Origin: Bacillus sp. SD088
Lineage (GTDB): Bacteria; Bacillota; Bacilli; Bacillales; Bacillaceae_C
Direction of reading: 5' to 3'
NCBI RefSeq assembly: GCF_017355205.1
Contig: NZ_JADIJK010000001.1
Span: 62,001 to 126,000, forward strand
Length of the DNA: 64,000 bases
Positions 26,584 through 35,632 of this stretch are shown here, piece by piece; within the stretch, counting starts at the first letter, position 1, and each line of letters starts with the position of its first letter. A program made the translations under genes and the position numbers. The notes under the pieces are model-generated. The model did not search any database and was not told the origin of the DNA. It saw nothing but the letters and a program-made list of their open reading frames with translations.

Positions 26584-29500
26584 CTATTTATTTTGATAAT
26601 CATTATTATTGGTTAGTCTTATTGTGACTTCATTTTGATAACCCGCTTTGAGGTTAACTGGCTTTCTAACGTAGTTCCCCCAGCCTAATCCTTCATAATT
26701 CCATTCATTATTGATGATTAATTGAGCCTGTATTTTCCTAGGTATATTTTGATTTATAATTTCAATTGCATCGATCACGACATATACATCACGATTTTGT
26801 TCAGGTACTTCCACTGTCAACGTATGTTCACCAAGTGGCAAGTTTTTGACTTCGTATTTTTGATGATATAATGGTGTGCCAATATCACTATGTGTGTCCA
26901 ATAGCTCAGGATCGCTATCATCCATGCGTATAAGCATAGGACCCGTATTCGCTTGTTTTTTGTAGATTAAGTTGATACCAGTCCCATAGAAGGTAAATGA
27001 AACTTTAGCACCCGGTTTATTGGAGAACGTTTCTGTCCCCATATAGCAATTCGCATCAGAACCGGTTTCCCAGTCACCCGTATACGCCAACTTTTCTGTA
27101 TCCCTGTCATTGACGATCGGATTAGCAGCATGTTTATAACTCATTCTAGCCCCCACTTGTCCATCCGATTCTACTCTAATCCGCGCCTTTGTTTCGGGAA
27201 ACTTGACCGAATAATATAAAATATGTTCTCTCATACTGTTAAAGTCTTTTGTCACCAGTCCTTTGTCTGGGTCATTCCCTCTTTCTAGGAAGAAATTACG
27301 CATATCGTCTTTCCAATCCCACATCGGTTGTTTCCGATATGTATCTGGTTGTTGTTCATGCCCCTCTCGCACTCGCTTTGCTATTCCTTTGCTTCTGCCG
27401 ATATGGTTTTGTGGATAAACGGAATGAAAGCCAATCCTTTCCCATTCTACCTCTTGTACAGAAGGGTCGATAGCGTATTCAATGCCGATCTCTTGCTGAT
27501 GGGAATTTAGCAGTTCTTTCACGATCTGATACTGAGTTTTTAACTGCCCATCATATGAAATCGTCTGTAAAAATTCAACAACCGTTCCATTGGAATAACT
27601 TCCCTTAATCGTCACTTCTACAGCTTCACCATTGTTCTTTCTTACTACGTTCATTTCGTTCGCATTCCAGCTTCCAAGTACCGCTCCTGTCACATGCAAG
27701 TGTGGACCTCCCTTGATAAGTGCTTGTCCTTCATATGAAGCCATTTCCAATTGGCCCTTTTGCTTGTCATATAGAAAAGACAATGTTTGATTACTAATAT
27801 GCCATTGGTCGGCTGTTTCCTTCACCTGGAGTGGACCAAAATTCTCTCCTGTGAAGAACACCTCAGGGAGAATAAGAGGTACCTTATATTCATCCACTGT
27901 GATTCCATCTGCGGTGACGAACTGCAATTGAACAACTTCACGGTCATCCCATTTCCGTTTCGGAAGTGAAATATGTCCTTGTTGATAAGGTTTGACATCT
28001 GGACCTGCTTGCTTGCCTTGTTCAACAATCTTTTCCTCTAAAATGACTTGCCAACATACTTGTACGTCTTGAAGATTCGTATGATTGAACCAGTTTCGCA
28101 CCAGAATTTTCAATTCCTTGAACCCTTGACTTCCTAGCGGTTTATCTTCAATCCGGATCGGTGAATATGCCTTCTTCGTCAACCAATACTCCGGCTTTTC
28201 CCGGCGCCACTGATCGCTCATATTTCCCCATTCTCCATACCCTGCTGCTGGACCGACAGAATGAACTTGATGGCGCTCTTTCACACCTTCAGGCAAATGA
28301 AACACATCATCAATATTTGCCCAAAGAGCTCCTCCAAGAGCTCCGCGAGTTTTGACAATCTTCTCCCAAAACAATGAAATACTTTCTCCCCAAAAGTTTC
28401 TCACATTATTGTCACGTTCGATTTCGTTCAAATTGTAACAAGCAATATGCGCATATTCATCATGCACAACAGGAGGTTCCTTATCCGCAATCACATCCTC
28501 TGTTATGGAACCGACGCCATAATTGATTTTGTAATGAGACATATCCTCTTTATAATCTGCATAATGGGCACTATAGATATCAGTGACGGTACCATCTTCC
28601 ACCATGAAGGGATAGCTAAATTTCGCTGGTCTGCTCGTATCAACCTGCTTAAGATAACGATACTGTCTTCTGAACTTATCGCCCTCCGCTCCTTTTCTCC
28701 AACCACTTTCATTGGCGAGTGACCAGATAATGACAGAAGGATGGCTTTTATCACGTTCAATCATCTCGGCAAACTGATCCATATACCATTCCTGATCATC
28801 ACCCCAGGGCCCCGGACCATTCGCATATTGAAAGTTGACAGCCGTTTCTTCCTCAACATACATCCCTAATTCATCACATGCTTCTAAAAACTCTTTTGTA
28901 GGAGGGTAGTGAGAGGTTCTCACATAGTTTACATTTTGCTTTTTCAACATGATGACATCATTTCGATCCATTTCAGGTGTTGTTACCCTACCTAATGTCG
29001 GATGAACACTATGTCGACACGTTCCACGTAGTTTGATGGGGTCACCATTGACGTATATTTCCTTTTTATCTGTTCCATCAGCTCCCCCATAGGTAATTTT
29101 TCTAAAACCAACTTTGATTTGAGTCGTTTGAATGATTTCCTTTTGATCATTGAATAACTTCGCTTTCAGTGTATACAAATAGGGTTGTTCAGCATTCCAC
29201 TTTTTCGGATTATCGATGTGAAACGTTATTTCTTGTTCTCTTTGCCCTTTTGGAAAAGGAATCGTACTGTTTTCTAATGGTACTTGTTGCTGACCTGCAT
29301 CATATAGCTCCAATTGGACGGACTTTTCAGCGAGATCCCCTTCGTTTTTACCAATTTTCACACTTAATTGGGCATTTTTATACTCCTCATCGAAATCAAC
29401 GAGATAATGAAGCCGAGTAAAGTGATTGGCCGGCAAAGCGATTAGCTCCACGTTGCGAATAATCCCTCCCATATTATGGTGGGCATAGATACTCCCAATC

Positions 29501-29979
29501 GAAGGATCCCAAATATCATCGATAAATTGGATGAGGATGACTGCTTCTTGACCAGGTACAACAGCATCTGTAACATTGCAGTCCCATGTTGTAAACCCTC
29601 CCTTATGACTACGAATATATTGGCCATTCACCCACACTTTTGCTTTGGAATAGATGCCGTGAAAACGAAGGATGATGTGTTGATCAAAGAAATCAGCAGG
29701 GATCATCACAAAAGTTTTATAATAGTAAGGAATATCATTTTCAATATCATGCCCTTGCATCGCAACTTCTCCAGGAACAATCACCTTATCCCAACCGGAA
29801 AGGTCCCTCGCAGTCCCAAGAGCTTCTTCTTCGCTTCGGATCGTTTTGTTGAATAGCCATTTAGTACCTTCACTAGAAATTAAACTTTGAACAGGATTCG
29901 TTTCTCCTTGTACATCAAAAGGTTTGGGAACAATAGTTGGTGTCGTCCATACCTTTTCCTTATGATTGTTTACCATCAT
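26584..29979 (-). CDS. Large glycoside hydrolase family 2 enzyme (beta-galactosidase-like)
   Basis: A 1131-residue cytoplasmic-looking protein with no signal peptide. Order of parts: N-terminal jelly-roll (about 60-210), immunoglobulin-like domain, GH2 barrel from about 310 (KLRGTCRHSVHPTLGRVTTPEM, NYVRTSHYPPTKEFLEACDELG), acid/base Glu in SLANESGW (near 420), nucleophile Glu in VVHDEYAHI (near 506), further beta domains, then a late carbohydrate-binding-like module with TETFSNKPGAKVSFTFYGTGINLIY (about 990-1090). The specificity could be beta-galactoside, beta-glucuronide or a plant-wall side chain. A cre-like site and a divergent AraC gene suggest catabolite repression and substrate induction. 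Confidence 0.88.
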   Translation of the reverse strand: MMVNNHKEKVWTTPTIVPKPFDVQGETNPVQSLISSEGTKWLFNKTIRSEEEALGTARDLSGWDKVIVPGEVAMQGHDIENDIPYYYKTFVMIPADFFDQHIILRFHGIYSKAKVWVNGQYIRSHKGGFTTWDCNVTDAVVPGQEAVILIQFIDDIWDPSIGSIYAHHNMGGIIRNVELIALPANHFTRLHYLVDFDEEYKNAQLSVKIGKNEGDLAEKSVQLELYDAGQQQVPLENSTIPFPKGQREQEITFHIDNPKKWNAEQPYLYTLKAKLFNDQKEIIQTTQIKVGFRKITYGGADGTDKKEIYVNGDPIKLRGTCRHSVHPTLGRVTTPEMDRNDVIMLKKQNVNYVRTSHYPPTKEFLEACDELGMYVEEETAVNFQYANGPGPWGDDQEWYMDQFAEMIERDKSHPSVIIWSLANESGWRKGAEGDKFRRQYRYLKQVDTSRPAKFSYPFMVEDGTVTDIYSAHYADYKEDMSHYKINYGVGSITEDVIADKEPPVVHDEYAHIACYNLNEIERDNNVRNFWGESISLFWEKIVKTRGALGGALWANIDDVFHLPEGVKERHQVHSVGPAAGYGEWGNMSDQWRREKPEYWLTKKAYSPIRIEDKPLGSQGFKELKILVRNWFNHTNLQDVQVCWQVILEEKIVEQGKQAGPDVKPYQQGHISLPKRKWDDREVVQLQFVTADGITVDEYKVPLILPEVFFTGENFGPLQVKETADQWHISNQTLSFLYDKQKGQLEMASYEGQALIKGGPHLHVTGAVLGSWNANEMNVVRKNNGEAVEVTIKGSYSNGTVVEFLQTISYDGQLKTQYQIVKELLNSHQQEIGIEYAIDPSVQEVEWERIGFHSVYPQNHIGRSKGIAKRVREGHEQQPDTYRKQPMWDWKDDMRNFFLERGNDPDKGLVTKDFNSMREHILYYSVKFPETKARIRVESDGQVGARMSYKHAANPIVNDRDTEKLAYTGDWETGSDANCYMGTETFSNKPGAKVSFTFYGTGINLIYKKQANTGPMLIRMDDSDPELLDTHSDIGTPLYHQKYEVKNLPLGEHTLTVEVPEQNRDVYVVIDAIEIINQNIPRKIQAQLIINNEWNYEGLGWGNYVRKPVNLKAGYQNEVTIRLTNNNDYQNK

Positions 29980-30078
29980 TTATCCCTTCTCTTTCTGTAA
30001 ATTTTTGATTTTCTCAGAATTAGTGTAAATCGGATGTATAGCAACGTATAGTAAAGAATAAACATACTGTTGCGCCAT
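29980..30078 (-). CDS. 32-residue ORF abutting the GH2 start
   Basis: ATG at 30078 preceded by the very strong GAGGAGGAAACAAA; 32 codons; TAA directly followed by the ATG of the GH2 gene. It begins MAQQYVYSLLYVAIHP and ends NLQKEKG. The adjacency suggests translational coupling. It may be a leader peptide, a small protein, or the fused ends of a deleted upstream gene, since deletion scars are common nearby. No family recognised. Confidence 0.45.
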   Translation of the reverse strand: MAQQYVYSLLYVAIHPIYTNSEKIKNLQKEKG

Positions 30079-30138
30079 TTTGTTTCCTCCTCGTATTTAT
30101 CTATGAATAAATATCCGTGCCTTTCACTTCTTTTTTAT

Positions 30139-30154
30139 AAAAGCGCTTGCAAAT
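30139..30154 (-). promoter_or_regulatory. cre-like CcpA site upstream of the GH2 gene
   Basis: On the minus strand TTTGCAAGCGCTTTTA matches the cre pattern TGNAANCGNWNNCW with one mismatch, about 60 bases upstream of the 32-codon ORF and between it and the divergent AraC gene. Confidence 0.5.
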
Positions 30155-30232
30155 AATATAAATGTTCTCTAAACTAAACTCTATATAAATTTGTACAATC
30201 TTTTTTCATTTTTGATGAGAGGTGTAAACAGT

Positions 30233-31108
30233 TTGAATTTTATTTTTCATACTAAAAGACTTTATAGTGCCGTCAATTTAACAAATTTGCAATATACTTA
30301 TGCTGAGAAAGATTGGATTTACGATAAACACCGTCATCCTTATTATGAATTTTTACATTGTATTTCTGGAAAAATCGAACAAGCGGTGGGGGATGATACC
30401 TATTTATTAGGACCGGGTGATAGCCTTATTATTCAAGGGGGATTTTTCCACAAAACAAGAATAATAGAATCCAGTGAGTTCTTAGGTTTCCATTTTGATG
30501 TGGAGAACACAGAAATAAATAGAGCTATACACCATTCAAACAATATTTTTATTACAGCAAAAACGGAACCGACGCTTCAGCAGTATATTATGAATTGGGT
30601 TACTAATTTTATTCATCAATATAGGGAAATACTGAACCTAACGAGCCCCTCTATAAAAGTTGAAGATTTTACATTTGCAAATAGTGAGTTAGAAATACAC
30701 GGTCATGTCATCTTGTTAATTTGCCAAATTGCGAAGTATGCTTACGAGAATAAAGAAAAAGAGATGAAACATAATAGTTTTGAAGTGTATATTGCAGAAG
30801 AAATAGCCAAGATTATTCACACTCGTTCCATCTCTGATTTTAAAATAGCCGATATTTCATCTGAAATTCATTTACATAGAACTTACATCACCAGTATCTT
30901 TTCAAAGATCTATGGCATGTCACCCAAGCAGTACCATTTAAATGTAAAATTAGAAAAAGCTAAAGAACTTCTTCTAGAAACTCATTTATCCATTGAGGAG
31001 ATTGCCGAAAGACTAAATTTCTATTCATCCAGTCATTTTTCAAGATTTTTCACAAAGCAAGCTGGCATTGCCCCAAGCAAATATAGAAATAGACATTTTT
31101 CTGTTTAA
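30233..31108 (+). CDS. AraC-family transcriptional regulator
   Basis: About 291 residues with an N-terminal cupin sensor (DKHRHPYYEFLHCISGKIEQAVGDDTYLLGPGDSLII) and two C-terminal AraC helix-turn-helices: IADISSEIHLHRTYITSIFSKIYGMSPKQY and IEEIAERLNFYSSSHFSRFFTKQAGIAPSKYR. The start chosen is TTG at 30233, eight bases after AGAGGTG; an upstream TTG (30191) lacks such a site. Divergent from the GH2 gene, which it most likely activates in response to a sugar. Confidence 0.85.
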   Translation: MNFIFHTKRLYSAVNLTNLQYTYAEKDWIYDKHRHPYYEFLHCISGKIEQAVGDDTYLLGPGDSLIIQGGFFHKTRIIESSEFLGFHFDVENTEINRAIHHSNNIFITAKTEPTLQQYIMNWVTNFIHQYREILNLTSPSIKVEDFTFANSELEIHGHVILLICQIAKYAYENKEKEMKHNSFEVYIAEEIAKIIHTRSISDFKIADISSEIHLHRTYITSIFSKIYGMSPKQYHLNVKLEKAKELLLETHLSIEEIAERLNFYSSSHFSRFFTKQAGIAPSKYRNRHFSV

Positions 31109-31147
31109 AGCAACCTGGATTGAGAATGAAGCCTCTAAAAACAGAAT

Positions 31148-31186
31148 AGGTAGAGAAAAATAAACTATCTTTCTCCACCTACCTTA
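31148..31186 (+). terminator. Probable terminator of the AraC gene
   Basis: AGGTAGAGAAA pairs with TTTCTCCACCTACCT except for a small bulge. No long T-run follows. The rest of 31109-31384 shows no gene. Confidence 0.4.
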
Positions 31187-31384
31187 GTATTTCTTTATTT
31201 AAACATGTTTAGAGTGCAGTTATATTAGCGTTATAAACCAATAAGGAGATTTTTTGTTAGTATCTATTTTCTAATAAATCATTAAGTTTCTAAAACTTAA
31301 CTCCAATGGTTCTCTTCTCTTAATGTGTTTGCCCGCTTAAACGGTTTTTTACGGCTGCGTGAAAAGCTAATGTATCTTATTCAT

Positions 31385-32158
31385 TTAGCTAGGTGAAAGA
31401 ATGCGAATATTCTCTCTGCCAAAACCCTCAAGTATATTGGAAGGAATTGAACTATCTGTAACGATAAGATCGATCTCCTTCAATGGACAAATATTAATAT
31501 AAGAAGATGTTTCAAATTTTGATGAATCTGCTACGACAACTTTATGTTTTGATCGTGAGAGAATCGTTTTGATCACCTCTACCTCGTGTATTCTAAAATC
31601 GGTTAAACCATTTTCAAGTGATAATCCATTGACGGTAATAAAAGCGATATCAATATTAAAATTAGAGAGTACTTCTTCGCATTGTTTTCCATATAAAGTA
31701 TACTCTTCGGGATTAAAAAAACCTCCAGAAAGGATAACCTTGAAATTTTTATTAGCTCCAAGAATACTTAGTATCCGGATATCATTTGTAATAATCGTTA
31801 ACCTTTGAAATTTTTCCATCAGTACTTTTGCAATTTCAATGGTTGTTGTCCCGCCGTTTAAAGCAATTGCTTGTCCTTCTTCAATTAATTCGACTGCTAC
31901 CATAGCGGCTTCTTGCTTCATTTCTATATTTTTGACTTCTCTTTCATTAAAAAGTTTATTTAGAACATTTTTTTCATTTTGTTTTAAAATAGCTCCTCCA
32001 TGAACTTTCTTAATAACTCCTTTTTTCTCAAGTGCTTCCAAGTCCCTTCGAACAGTGTCTATAGAGACATCTAATAATGATGCAAGCTCAGTAGCTTTCA
32101 CGGCTTTTTGTTGTTTTAGAAAAGACTCAATTTTTTGATGGCGATGTTCTTGTAACAA
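31385..32158 (-). CDS. DeoR-family transcriptional regulator
   Basis: A 257-residue DeoR protein: N-terminal winged HTH (RHQKIESFLKQQKAVKATELASLLDVSIDTVRRDLEALEKKG, then KVHGGAIL) and a DeoRC effector domain (AIALNGGTTTIEIAKVL, LTIITNDIRIL, VILSGGFFNPE, VVVADSSKF). These domains usually sense phosphorylated intermediates. TTG start after CGGAGG. Divergent from phnX; two identical 14-base sites lie in the shared gap, so it probably represses the phosphonate cluster and itself. Confidence 0.9.
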   Translation of the reverse strand: MLQEHRHQKIESFLKQQKAVKATELASLLDVSIDTVRRDLEALEKKGVIKKVHGGAILKQNEKNVLNKLFNEREVKNIEMKQEAAMVAVELIEEGQAIALNGGTTTIEIAKVLMEKFQRLTIITNDIRILSILGANKNFKVILSGGFFNPEEYTLYGKQCEEVLSNFNIDIAFITVNGLSLENGLTDFRIHEVEVIKTILSRSKHKVVVADSSKFETSSYINICPLKEIDLIVTDSSIPSNILEGFGRENIRILSPS

Positions 32159-32227
32159 TTTTTTATCCTCCGATTTATACCTGTATAATCAATAGCTTAA
32201 CTTCTATATTAACACTTATGATAAAAA

Positions 32228-32241
32228 AGCAAAAGAAAGCA
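32228..32241. promoter_or_regulatory. Putative DeoR operator, site 1
   Basis: AGCAAAAGAAAGCA, an exact 14-base match to 32371-32384. Purine-rich sites with GAAAG-type repeats are typical of DeoR-family operators. It lies 70 bases upstream of the deoR-type gene. Confidence 0.5.
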
Positions 32242-32370
32242 AAGAATGGAATTTCCAAAGCTAAGACTCCATATTTTATATGTATAAGCTTGTATTCAAT
32301 ATAAATTTCTTATGAAAACTATTGCAAAATAGTCGAAGAAACATTATTATTGCATTATATAGCAAAAAAC

Positions 32371-32384
32371 AGCAAAAGAAAGCA
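32371..32384. promoter_or_regulatory. Putative DeoR operator, site 2
   Basis: Second exact copy of the 14-mer, one base before the phnX ATG and in place of a normal ribosome binding site. Binding here would block phnX directly. The sites are 143 bases apart, which would allow looping. Confidence 0.5.
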
Positions 32385-32385
32385 G

Positions 32386-33246
32386 ATGATACAATTGTAT
32401 AACAAACTGGAAGCTGTCGTATTTGATTGGGCTGGTACGACTGTAGATTATGGTTGTTTGGCCCCATTAAATGCATTTATCGACATCTTTAAAGAAAAGA
32501 ACATTGTTGTCACGAATGAAGAAGTTAGAGGCCCGATGGGAATGGGGAAGTGGGATCATATTTATGAACTATGTCAATTAGAAAGTGTTAAAGCACAATG
32601 GAAAGCAAGATATAAAAAGTGGCCAAGTAAAGATGAGATAGATGAGTTATATCAGGAATTTGAACCCACATTATTTGCTAATCTTAAGTTTTACGCGAAA
32701 CCAATCGAAGGAACCCTTGAAGTAGTGGATGCACTGCGCAAAAATGGCCTAAAAATAGGCTCAACGAGTGGCTATACGAAAGAAATGCTGGATATTGTAG
32801 CTGAAGAAGCAGCAAAACAAGGCTATCAACCAGATATTAGAATTACATCAGAGAAATTCAGCAAAGGACGTCCATTTCCTTATATGTGTTATGAAAATGC
32901 CATTCAATTAGACATTAATGGAATGCAAAAAATGGTGAAAGTTGGCGATACAGTTGCTGACATCCAAGAGGGCATTCATGCAGGAATGTGGAGTGTTGGG
33001 GTGGTTTTGGGAAGCAGTCTACATGGTTTTAGTGAGATGGATATAAAACATATGAGTCAAGCTGAACTCTCAAAGAGCATGGAAGTAGCAAAGATGAAAT
33101 TTTATCAAGCAGGCGCCCATTTTGTCATCAATTCCATCAAGGAGTTGCCTAGATTAATAGAAGAGATAAATGATGTATTACAGCAAAATATTTATCCCCA
33201 TGAATATTCGCATAGAAAGAGGCTTGAACATGGGAAGCTTCTATAA
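32386..33246 (+). CDS. phnX: Phosphonoacetaldehyde hydrolase (phosphonatase)
   Basis: HAD-superfamily enzyme that splits phosphonoacetaldehyde into acetaldehyde and phosphate through a Lys Schiff base. A 286-residue protein that aligns end to end with Bacillus cereus PhnX: AVVFDWAGTTVDYGC (nucleophile Asp14), RGPMGMGKWDHI (Schiff-base Lys55), KIGSTSGYTKEM, KGRPFPYMCYENAI and VKVGDTVADIQEGIHAGMWSVGV. The ATG at 32386 is chosen because it starts the conserved fold; no strong RBS is visible. The usual partner PhnW transaminase is absent; an Fe-ADH overlaps instead. Confidence 0.93.
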   Translation: MIQLYNKLEAVVFDWAGTTVDYGCLAPLNAFIDIFKEKNIVVTNEEVRGPMGMGKWDHIYELCQLESVKAQWKARYKKWPSKDEIDELYQEFEPTLFANLKFYAKPIEGTLEVVDALRKNGLKIGSTSGYTKEMLDIVAEEAAKQGYQPDIRITSEKFSKGRPFPYMCYENAIQLDINGMQKMVKVGDTVADIQEGIHAGMWSVGVVLGSSLHGFSEMDIKHMSQAELSKSMEVAKMKFYQAGAHFVINSIKELPRLIEEINDVLQQNIYPHEYSHRKRLEHGKLL

Positions 33247-34363
33247 TCCAGTAAAAGTATTAATAAATCGTATTGACGAAATTGAACGTGTCTTGATAAA
33301 TCTTGGTTCTCAAGTGAAAAATATTGTGCTTCTTACGCGAGGTGAAGATTTCTTAGATTCTCTTTCTGCTCATACACTCATGAAGTGTCTTGAGAATTTT
33401 AATGTGAAACATCTTCAAGTAGGTATTTCTAACCCTGACATTGAAGATTTATTTCATTATTATTCACAAATTAAAAACGTTGATTTCCACTGCATTATCG
33501 GTGTTGGTGGAGGTACCATTCTAGACCTTTCGAAATCTTTATCCGCATTAAAACATATAGAGATTGATTCTACCAATCAACTTCGATTGTTGATCAAGCA
33601 AAAAAGCTATGTAGAAAACCAAAATATCGTTCCATGGATTGGAATACCGACCACATCAGGAACAGGCTCGGAACTGACATGTTGGGCAACAATTTGGGAT
33701 CGAGCCAAGGGTGTGAAATTATCGATTGAAAGTGAAAATCTGTATGCACATACTGCTATTATCGATTCTACCCTTACAACATCACTACCCAAAAAATTAA
33801 CAGCTTCAACTGCACTTGATGCATTATGTCATGCTACGGAAGCTTATTGGTCAAAAAACTCCAATGAACTATCAAAAGTATATGCCTTAGAAGCAATCAA
33901 ACGTATTGTAGGCAACTTGGAAAAAGTATTAGATTGCCCTTACGATCTTACATTAAGAAATGAAATGGCTTTAGGAAGTTTATATGCGGGACTAGCTTTT
34001 AGCAACACACGTACAACTGCATGTCATTCTATATCTTATCCTCTTACCTTGTATCTTGGAATAGACCACGGTGTAGCGACAAGTTTAACTCTGGCTAAAA
34101 TAATGGAGTTAAATCTTGAAACAATAATTGATAAAAATCAATTATTTGAAGCGTTTGGTGTAGCGAACATTGAGGAAGTGAAGCAGTTTATTATTCATAT
34201 ATATGAACAAGCTGGTTTTCCAAGCAATCTCAAAGATTATAATGCTAATCTTGAAATAATTGAATCTATCGTTGAAAATGCCTTTACGAAAGGGCGGATG
34301 GATAATAATCCTATCGCTTTAACAAAGAAAGATGTTTTAAGCGTTCTTATGTCAATATTTTAA
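33230..34363 (+). CDS. Iron-containing alcohol dehydrogenase next to phosphonatase
   Basis: Group III (Fe) ADH of about 377 residues: dinucleotide site GVGGGTILDLSKSL (near 90), PTTSGTGSE, metal ligands in STALDALCHATEAYW and TTACHSISYPLTLYLGIDHG. The ATG at 33230 has AAGAGG upstream and lies within the phnX end (17-base overlap). Relatives include phosphonoacetaldehyde reductases (PhpC/FomC type). Beside phnX it could run in reverse, oxidising 2-hydroxyethylphosphonate to phosphonoacetaldehyde, or could reduce the acetaldehyde product. Which of these holds is inference. Confidence 0.82.
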   Translation: MGSFYNPVKVLINRIDEIERVLINLGSQVKNIVLLTRGEDFLDSLSAHTLMKCLENFNVKHLQVGISNPDIEDLFHYYSQIKNVDFHCIIGVGGGTILDLSKSLSALKHIEIDSTNQLRLLIKQKSYVENQNIVPWIGIPTTSGTGSELTCWATIWDRAKGVKLSIESENLYAHTAIIDSTLTTSLPKKLTASTALDALCHATEAYWSKNSNELSKVYALEAIKRIVGNLEKVLDCPYDLTLRNEMALGSLYAGLAFSNTRTTACHSISYPLTLYLGIDHGVATSLTLAKIMELNLETIIDKNQLFEAFGVANIEEVKQFIIHIYEQAGFPSNLKDYNANLEIIESIVENAFTKGRMDNNPIALTKKDVLSVLMSIF

Positions 34364-34389
34364 GATAAAAGAGAGTAAACAACAAGAAC

Positions 34390-34446
34390 AAATATGATGA
34401 GTATATGAAGGTTTATCAGGATGCTTATGAAAGATATAAGGAATAA
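34390..34446 (+). pseudogene. Short relic resembling a sugar kinase C-terminus
   Basis: Eighteen codons ending in TAA read KYDEYMKVYQDAYERYKE, the form of the last helix of FGGY-type carbohydrate kinases. No start or body remains. The gap 34364-34593 otherwise holds a GGGGGC-TTTTTT-GCCTCC hairpin that may terminate the phnX unit. Confidence 0.35.
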
Positions 34447-34593
34447 AAAGTACAGGTAGAGTTGTGTCGATGAAGAATTGATGGGGGCTTTTTTGCCTCC
34501 TGATTTTTCACTTCATCTAAGCGAAAGATAAATATTGAAAGTACTAACAAAAACCTTATTGAAACAATAAAACATTCTAGGAGGTTCTATTAA

Positions 34594-35478
34594 ATGGGAA
34601 ATGTAAATCAATCTGATGAAAGCGCTATTCTTGAATTCTTTATAATCAGTGACTTTCAGCTGACTGCCGGCAATGAGAGATCACATGAAAAGTTAAAAAT
34701 GGGATTGGAGGATCTTAAATCAATTCATTCTGCGCCTGATGCATTAGTAGTCAATGGGGACATGACTGATGATGGAGGGAATGAAAGTTATGCAAAAGTC
34801 CTCGAGATAATGGAGGAAGCTTTTCATGTGGAAAATACTTTATTTGCAATTGGTAATCATGAATTTTTTAAGAATGATGGAAATGAACCATCAATCAAAC
34901 GATTTTTGAATTTTGCCGGACGTGACCAAATTTATGATGAAATAGTAGTAAAAGGCTATCCCTTTATCCTATTGGGAACAGAAAGTTGGGGGCCGGTCGG
35001 TACACCAACCAAAGATTCAGCAGTATTAGGCGATGAACAGTTACATTGGTTAGTGCAAACCTTGAAAAAATATGAGACATCGAGGAGGCCAATCTTTGTT
35101 TTTCTTCATCAACCGCTTCCCTATACACTTACAGGTACGGATTTGAAGTACTATAGTAATGGGGTCATCCAGGATATGGAATTGAAGCGTATTTTATCCC
35201 AGTATCCACAAGTCATATTATTTTCCGGCCATTCTCATTGGGATTTACGTTTGCCAGGAATGTTTCTTCAAAACTCCTTTTCCATGGCGAATTCGGGAGC
35301 AATTTATAATACATATGGTCCTGGTGAGGAAGGGCATGAGGTCCTTATCGATCCAGATGGGAGTCAAGGTTTATATGTCCAAGTGTTTGAGGAGAAAGTC
35401 ATCATTAGACCAAGGGATATAGCAAAAAAAGAATGGATAGAGAACACTTTCACACTACCTACCGCTTTGTATAAATAA
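34594..35478 (+). CDS. Calcineurin-like metallophosphoesterase 1
   Basis: A 294-residue protein with all five metallophosphoesterase blocks: IISDFQL, NGDMTDDGG, IGNHEFF, FLHQPLP and FSGHSHWD. No signal peptide, so cytoplasmic. CTAGGAGGTT stands before the ATG. Members hydrolyse phosphomono- or diesters with two metal ions. In this cluster it may release a phosphonate or phosphate from an ester taken up by the solute-binding system; the substrate is not shown by sequence. Confidence 0.82.
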   Translation: MGNVNQSDESAILEFFIISDFQLTAGNERSHEKLKMGLEDLKSIHSAPDALVVNGDMTDDGGNESYAKVLEIMEEAFHVENTLFAIGNHEFFKNDGNEPSIKRFLNFAGRDQIYDEIVVKGYPFILLGTESWGPVGTPTKDSAVLGDEQLHWLVQTLKKYETSRRPIFVFLHQPLPYTLTGTDLKYYSNGVIQDMELKRILSQYPQVILFSGHSHWDLRLPGMFLQNSFSMANSGAIYNTYGPGEEGHEVLIDPDGSQGLYVQVFEEKVIIRPRDIAKKEWIENTFTLPTALYK

Positions 35479-35632
35479 CAAACTTAAGCCTTTCATGGAA
35501 ATCTTTGGAAAGGGGTGATATTTACAGTAACCATTTTATTGAGAGTGCAAATAAACGAGACAGCAAATGATTTTTCGGGTTAGGTTCTTAGCGAATACGG
35601 CAGAAAACTTTTTAATACCGGGGGTTAGATGA

